Positions 59,684 through 64,000 of a stretch of DNA of 64,000 bases are shown here, piece after piece. A program made the translations under genes and the position numbers. The notes under the pieces are model-generated. The model was given only the letters and a program-made list of their open reading frames with translations. It searched no databases and was not told the origin of the DNA. The first letter of the stretch is position 1. Every line of letters starts with the position of its first letter. Origin of the DNA: an uncultured Oscillibacter sp. (lineage in GTDB: Bacteria > Bacillota > Clostridia > Oscillospirales > Oscillospiraceae); NCBI GenBank assembly GCA_905234565.1, contig CAJOHW010000001.1:19732-83731 (forward strand), given 5' to 3'.

Positions 59684-60982
59684 TCAGGAATCCGTAAGCG
59701 CCTGTTCCACGGCCTCCGCCATGGGACGGGCGGTCTCGTCCAGAATAAACACTTTCACCAGCGCCGCCCCCGTTACCTCCGGCACATAGTACCGTCCCGC
59801 CGTCTCCGCGGCCTGGGCACGTACGCCCATCAAACGCCCGTCCTTGTCATAAAACGCCGCGAACAGGGTGTCCAGTTCCCCCGGCTCTCCGCCAATCTCC
59901 ACCACGATCCGGATCCCCTCCTGGCGGACGCTGTCCACCGTGACAGGGGGCCTGGCGGCTCCCGCCTCCCCAAAATGGATCCGGATCCCCTGGGAACTGA
60001 TCTGCTGGCGGAAATCCGTCATGGTGACGGAGGCCCAGCGGGCCTCGCTGCCTGTATAGTATACGTCCCGCAAAAAGACGCAGTCCGCAAAGGCGCTGTC
60101 CCCGATTTTCGTCAGGCCGTTGGGCAGTGTTACGGTCCGAAGGCCGCTGCCCGCAAAAAACAGGTTGGGCAGTTCCGTCACGGCGGCGGGTACTGTGATC
60201 TCCCGCAGGGACTCGCAGTCCCGGAATACCCCGGCCCCCAGGGTTGCCGTCCGTTTTGGGATGTTCACCGTTTTCAGGGCGTAACAGCCGGAAAACGCCT
60301 GCTGGCCGATGCCGCTTAAGCCCTCCGGCAGAGCAGCCGATTCCAGAGCGGCGCAGTCCCGGAAGGCGTAAGCCTTTAACTCCGCCACCGCCGGGGGGAT
60401 CACAATAGCCTGCAAGGCGGAACACCCGGCGAAAACGGACTGGCCCATGGTCCGCAGGCTCTGGGGCAGATTCAGGGCCTCCAAGGCGGCGCACTTGTTA
60501 AACGCCCAGTTTCCCAGGGTCCGGACCCCCTCCTCCATGAGTACATCGATGAGATTGGGACAGTTTGCAAAGGCGGAGTCCCCGATGGCCGTCACCGTCC
60601 CCGGCACGGTCAGGGCGGTCAAATTGGGACAGCCCGCAAAGGCGTTGTTCCCGATGCCCGTGACGCCGCTGTGAATGTGAATGTTTTGAATCTCCGCCTT
60701 GTGGCCCCGGGAGAACCAGGGGGCGGAGTAGGCGTTGGCGTAGTCCGGGATCGCCGCCTTGCCCTGGATGGTCAGAACGCCGTCGCTGCCCAGGGACCAG
60801 TACACACTCCCCGCCTGACCGCTGTCCGGGGTCTGGGCGGCGGCGGGCAGACACAGCAGGGCGGTAAAGAACAACACGCACAGCGCCGTCCCCAGAAACT
60901 TCCCTGTTCTTTTTCCTATCCGTCCTCTCTGTAACATTGTTTTTATAAACAAAACAGGTTTCCTTTCTTTTCCAAATGTCAC
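59684..60982 (-). CDS. Secreted BspA-type leucine-rich-repeat protein
   Basis: Repeats IGDSAFANCPNLIDVLMEEGVRTLGNWAFNKCAALEAL; signal peptide; start may instead be 60937. Confidence 0.9.
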   Translation of the reverse strand: MTFGKERKPVLFIKTMLQRGRIGKRTGKFLGTALCVLFFTALLCLPAAAQTPDSGQAGSVYWSLGSDGVLTIQGKAAIPDYANAYSAPWFSRGHKAEIQNIHIHSGVTGIGNNAFAGCPNLTALTVPGTVTAIGDSAFANCPNLIDVLMEEGVRTLGNWAFNKCAALEALNLPQSLRTMGQSVFAGCSALQAIVIPPAVAELKAYAFRDCAALESAALPEGLSGIGQQAFSGCYALKTVNIPKRTATLGAGVFRDCESLREITVPAAVTELPNLFFAGSGLRTVTLPNGLTKIGDSAFADCVFLRDVYYTGSEARWASVTMTDFRQQISSQGIRIHFGEAGAARPPVTVDSVRQEGIRIVVEIGGEPGELDTLFAAFYDKDGRLMGVRAQAAETAGRYYVPEVTGAALVKVFILDETARPMAEAVEQALTDS

Positions 60983-62964
60983 GCCTGTTCCAGGTAGGCG
61001 TCAATGGCGGCGGTGAGTTTCCGGCGCACGTCCTCCACGGCGGCGCCGCTGACCCGGCCTCCGGCGGCGGTGGAGTTGCCCCCGCCTCCCAAAGCCTCCA
61101 AAATCACCTGGACGTTCACGTCTCCCAAAGACCGGGCGGACAACAGTACGTCCTCCCCGTGGCGGAACACCACAAAGGACGCCTGGACGCCTTTTAACGT
61201 CAGCAGTTCGTCCGCCGCCTGGGCGGCGGTCACCCGGTCGATTCCGTCCTCGTCCGCCGCCGCTAAGGCAATGCCCGGGCGGATCACCTCTCCCCGGCGG
61301 ATGATGCCGTAACGGGCGATCATACCCGCCAAGTCGCTTTGGAACAATTTCTGCACCCGCTCCGTGTCCGCCCCGCGGCTCCGCAGAAACGACGCCGCCT
61401 CAAAGGTCCGGGCGCTGGTGCGCTGGGAGAAGTGCTTCGTGTCCAGCACCATGCCCGCCAGCATGGCGTCCGCCTCCCCCCGCAAGAGTACGGAAGAATC
61501 CTCCAACAGGTATTGCAGCAGTTCCGCCACCAGTTCCGACGCGGAGGACGCCCCCGGCTCGTGGAAACTGAACGCGGCGTTTTCGATGTATGAGGCGGCC
61601 CTGCGGTGGTGGTCAATCACCGCCACCCGGTTGCAGGACTCTAAAATCTGGGGGCTTTCCACCATCTCCGGACGGTTGGTGTCCACCACCACCAGCAGCG
61701 TCCCCGGCACCATGCGCAAAAACGCCTCGTTGGGATCCAGAAAGACCCCCTTATACTCCGGCAGGGCTTCCAGTTCCTCAATGAGCTCCCGGGCGGAACT
61801 GCCCTCCGCGCTGATGACAATATGGCAGGGTTTCCCCTTGGCCCGGGCGGCACAGCACACCCCCGCCGCCGCCCCTACCGCGTCCATGTCCGCGTGGGCG
61901 TGGCCCATGGCGTAGACCTCGTCGGCGTCCGCCATCAGTTCCCCCAGGGCGCTGGCCATGACCCGGGATTTCACCTTCGTCCGCTTCTCCGCCGCCTTGG
62001 CACGGCCTCCGAAAAACACGAAATCTACCCGGTTCCGGACCACCGCCTGGTCCCCGCCCCGGCTCAGGGCCATTTCCAGCGCCACACAGGCGCTCTGGTA
62101 CAGGGCGGGGAAGCCGTCCGCGTCCTTGCCCACGCCGATGGAAAGGGTGGCGTTCAAGCCCCCCGCCTGAATGTTCCGCAAGGTGTCCAGGACGGAGAAT
62201 TTCTCCGCCGTCAGACGGACACAGGTCTTTTCGTCAAAGAGATAGAGAAAGCGGTCCCGGGCCATGCGCAAAAGCAGGCCGTCCTTGGCCCAGTCGTTGA
62301 GCTTTTCTTCCAACTGGGCTTGCAAAGCGCTGCGGCGGGATTCCGGACAGGCTTTCATCAGGTCCTCATAGTTGTCCAGCACCAGCACGGCAATGACGGG
62401 CCGCCCCGCCTCGTAGACCTCCCGCAGGGCGTCCGTCTCCGTGGTCTCCACCCAGTAGGTTGTCGCTACCAGATTTTGATCCTTCCCCCGGGGACGGGCC
62501 ATACTGCCGTAGACCCGGAAGCGGCGTCCGTTCAGCTCCACGCCCTCCGGACACTCCCGCTTTCCCGCTAAGAGCCACTGGGCGGAAAAACCCGGCACCG
62601 TGTCCTCTAAGCGGGACTCAAACAGCCCCGCCTGCCGTCCCGCCAGACGGCTGAACCCCTCGTTGCTCCAAAGGATCTCCCCCGTGTCCGGACGGAACAC
62701 CATGGTCGGCAAAGGGGAGTTGATGAGGTTGGACTTTCCGGCCACATCCACGCTGCCCGTGACGCTGTCCAAATACTGCACCACCCGGACCCGGCGCTGG
62801 CGGCTCTCCCGCACAAACAGCAGACACAGCGCCGCCGCCGCCGCGCCCTCCGCCGCCGCCAGAGCCGGACTGAACGGCAACGCCGCCACTACAAACAGCG
62901 CCAGCGCGATGAAATACAACTTCATATTGGGTTCCGGCATCCGGAAGGCTTTCTTCCTCCCCAT
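60979..62964 (-). CDS. gdpP: GdpP-type DHH cyclic-dinucleotide phosphodiesterase
   Basis: Two TM, degenerate GGDEF, DHH: AMGHAHADMDAVGAA ... VAVIDHHRR; DHHA1 C-terminus. Confidence 0.95.
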   Translation of the reverse strand: MGRKKAFRMPEPNMKLYFIALALFVVAALPFSPALAAAEGAAAAALCLLFVRESRQRRVRVVQYLDSVTGSVDVAGKSNLINSPLPTMVFRPDTGEILWSNEGFSRLAGRQAGLFESRLEDTVPGFSAQWLLAGKRECPEGVELNGRRFRVYGSMARPRGKDQNLVATTYWVETTETDALREVYEAGRPVIAVLVLDNYEDLMKACPESRRSALQAQLEEKLNDWAKDGLLLRMARDRFLYLFDEKTCVRLTAEKFSVLDTLRNIQAGGLNATLSIGVGKDADGFPALYQSACVALEMALSRGGDQAVVRNRVDFVFFGGRAKAAEKRTKVKSRVMASALGELMADADEVYAMGHAHADMDAVGAAAGVCCAARAKGKPCHIVISAEGSSARELIEELEALPEYKGVFLDPNEAFLRMVPGTLLVVVDTNRPEMVESPQILESCNRVAVIDHHRRAASYIENAAFSFHEPGASSASELVAELLQYLLEDSSVLLRGEADAMLAGMVLDTKHFSQRTSARTFEAASFLRSRGADTERVQKLFQSDLAGMIARYGIIRRGEVIRPGIALAAADEDGIDRVTAAQAADELLTLKGVQASFVVFRHGEDVLLSARSLGDVNVQVILEALGGGGNSTAAGGRVSGAAVEDVRRKLTAAIDAYLEQA

Positions 62965-62995
62965 TTCCGCGCCTCCTCCCAGTATTGTTACGCCG

Positions 62996-63250
62996 TACAT
63001 AATATCGGTTGTAAATCTCCCCCCGGTTTCCGGCGTCAATCACATAGACCACCAGCATTCCATGATCTACGGTATAGATAATGCGGTAACTTCCCACCCG
63101 GAGGCGGAACAACCCCTCATGCCCTCTGAGCGGCCTGATGTCCTCCCCAAAAGGGAGACGCTCCACCGCATCAACGATCCGTTTCCGTTCCTTCTGCGGC
63201 AAGCGGTCCAGGAACTTCTTGGCACGCTTCTTTCACACAATGCGGTACAT
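62996..63250 (-). pseudogene. RelE/ParE-family toxin with in-frame TGA at codon 6
   Basis: MYRIV*KKRAKKFLDRLPQKERKRIVDAVERLPFGEDIRPLRGHEGLFRLRVGSYRIIYTVDHGMLVVYVIDAGNRGEIYNRYYV; ATG overlaps stop of the upstream gene. Confidence 0.75.
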
Positions 63251-63465
63251 CAGTCCAGGCCCCACTCTTTTTTGCATTCCTCCAGCGGGAAAAGCTGATC
63301 TTTCTCCGGATCCGGATCCTGTTCGTATTCCTCCATCAGCCGCTGGCAGAATCTCTCGTCCGCCTCTTCGTCCGCTGTGATCCCCTGGACATAGGCCAGT
63401 ACATAGCCCATCTTGTACTCCGGTACGCTGTCCAACAGGGAAAGAACCTTTTCTCGATCACTCAT
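63250..63465 (-). CDS. Putative antitoxin of the RelE/ParE module
   Basis: 71 aa MSDREKVLSLLDSVPEYKMGYVLAYVQGITADEEADERFCQRLMEEYEQDPDPEK; translationally coupled to the toxin frame. Confidence 0.75.
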   Translation of the reverse strand: MSDREKVLSLLDSVPEYKMGYVLAYVQGITADEEADERFCQRLMEEYEQDPDPEKDQLFPLEECKKEWGLD

Positions 63466-63721
63466 GCGCGCTCCCCCGCCTTTCCGCCTAAGTCCTCACA
63501 GGCGTTTCACACCCTATTTCGCGTAGTATACCATTTTTAACGCCGGACCGCAACAAGGTTTTTCCCGCCCTGCCGCTTCTCCCCTTGCAATTTCAGGGAA
63601 ATTGGGGTAAAATGTCCGAAGAAACCTGAATAAGGAGGGATCCCGCTGTCCGGTTTCCGGCGGTTCCGTTTCGCGGAATCGCCTGTCCACGCAAAATCGC
63701 AAGGATGAAGGAGAATCGAAT

Positions 63722-64000
63722 ATGAAAAAACGTATCACACATCTTTTACTGGCCTGTATCGCGGCCATAGCCCTGTTCTGCGCCAGTGCCGCCGCCGCCG
63801 GCGGAACCACAGAAAACGGCCTTACCTGGGACCTGGACAGCGACGGCGTCCTCACCCTCAGCGGCAATGGGGAGTTGGAGGATTTCAACAGCTCCGACGA
63901 CGCTCCCTGGGGAGAGGACCTGGATGACATTACCTCCGTCGTGGTGGAATCCGGCGTCACCGGGATTGGAGCCTATGCGTTTGCGGACTGCGTCAAACTG
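63722..64000 (+). CDS. Secreted BspA-type LRR protein, 5' part (runs off window)
   Basis: MKKRITHLLLACIAAIALFCASAAAAGGTTENGLTWDLDSDGVLTLSGNG...SGVTGIGAYAFADCVKL; open to window end. Confidence 0.88.
   Translation, partial: MKKRITHLLLACIAAIALFCASAAAAGGTTENGLTWDLDSDGVLTLSGNGELEDFNSSDDAPWGEDLDDITSVVVESGVTGIGAYAFADCVKL

Overview
This is a GC-rich Firmicutes chromosomal window, most consistent with a spore-forming Oscillospiraceae-like gut clostridium (inferred from gene content and order). Most of it is core genome. Main blocks, in order: the end of a zinc/manganese ABC operon; two half-size TSUP genes; NfeD and SPFH genes; spoIIIAA-AF; a two-component system; pyk, rluA, rarA, gltX and asnA; a G5/3D-domain cell-wall protein; mutS2-recO; the complete S10-spc-alpha ribosomal operon on the minus strand (rpsJ to rplQ); pgi; a large secreted papain-like protease; nnr; alr-mazF; coaX; ogt; folT; ftsH-hpt-tilS; dnaB-rplI; BspA-type LRR proteins around a GdpP-type phosphodiesterase; and a degraded RelE/ParE toxin next to an intact upstream gene. 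I saw no tRNA, rRNA, CRISPR array or prophage. The strongest unexplained signal is a dispersed intergenic palindromic element. It occurs in four copies that are each exactly 74 bp in my alignment, and two of them sit inside spacers of the ribosomal operon. Other leads are a 146-bp palindromic element beside the S10 promoter, a roughly 280-nt S10 leader, a RelE/ParE toxin with an in-frame TGA at codon 6, an orphan mazF, a spoIIIA operon ending at AF, and a Gly/Arg-rich tail on ribosomal protein S3. All family calls come from reading the sequence by eye; no database search was run.
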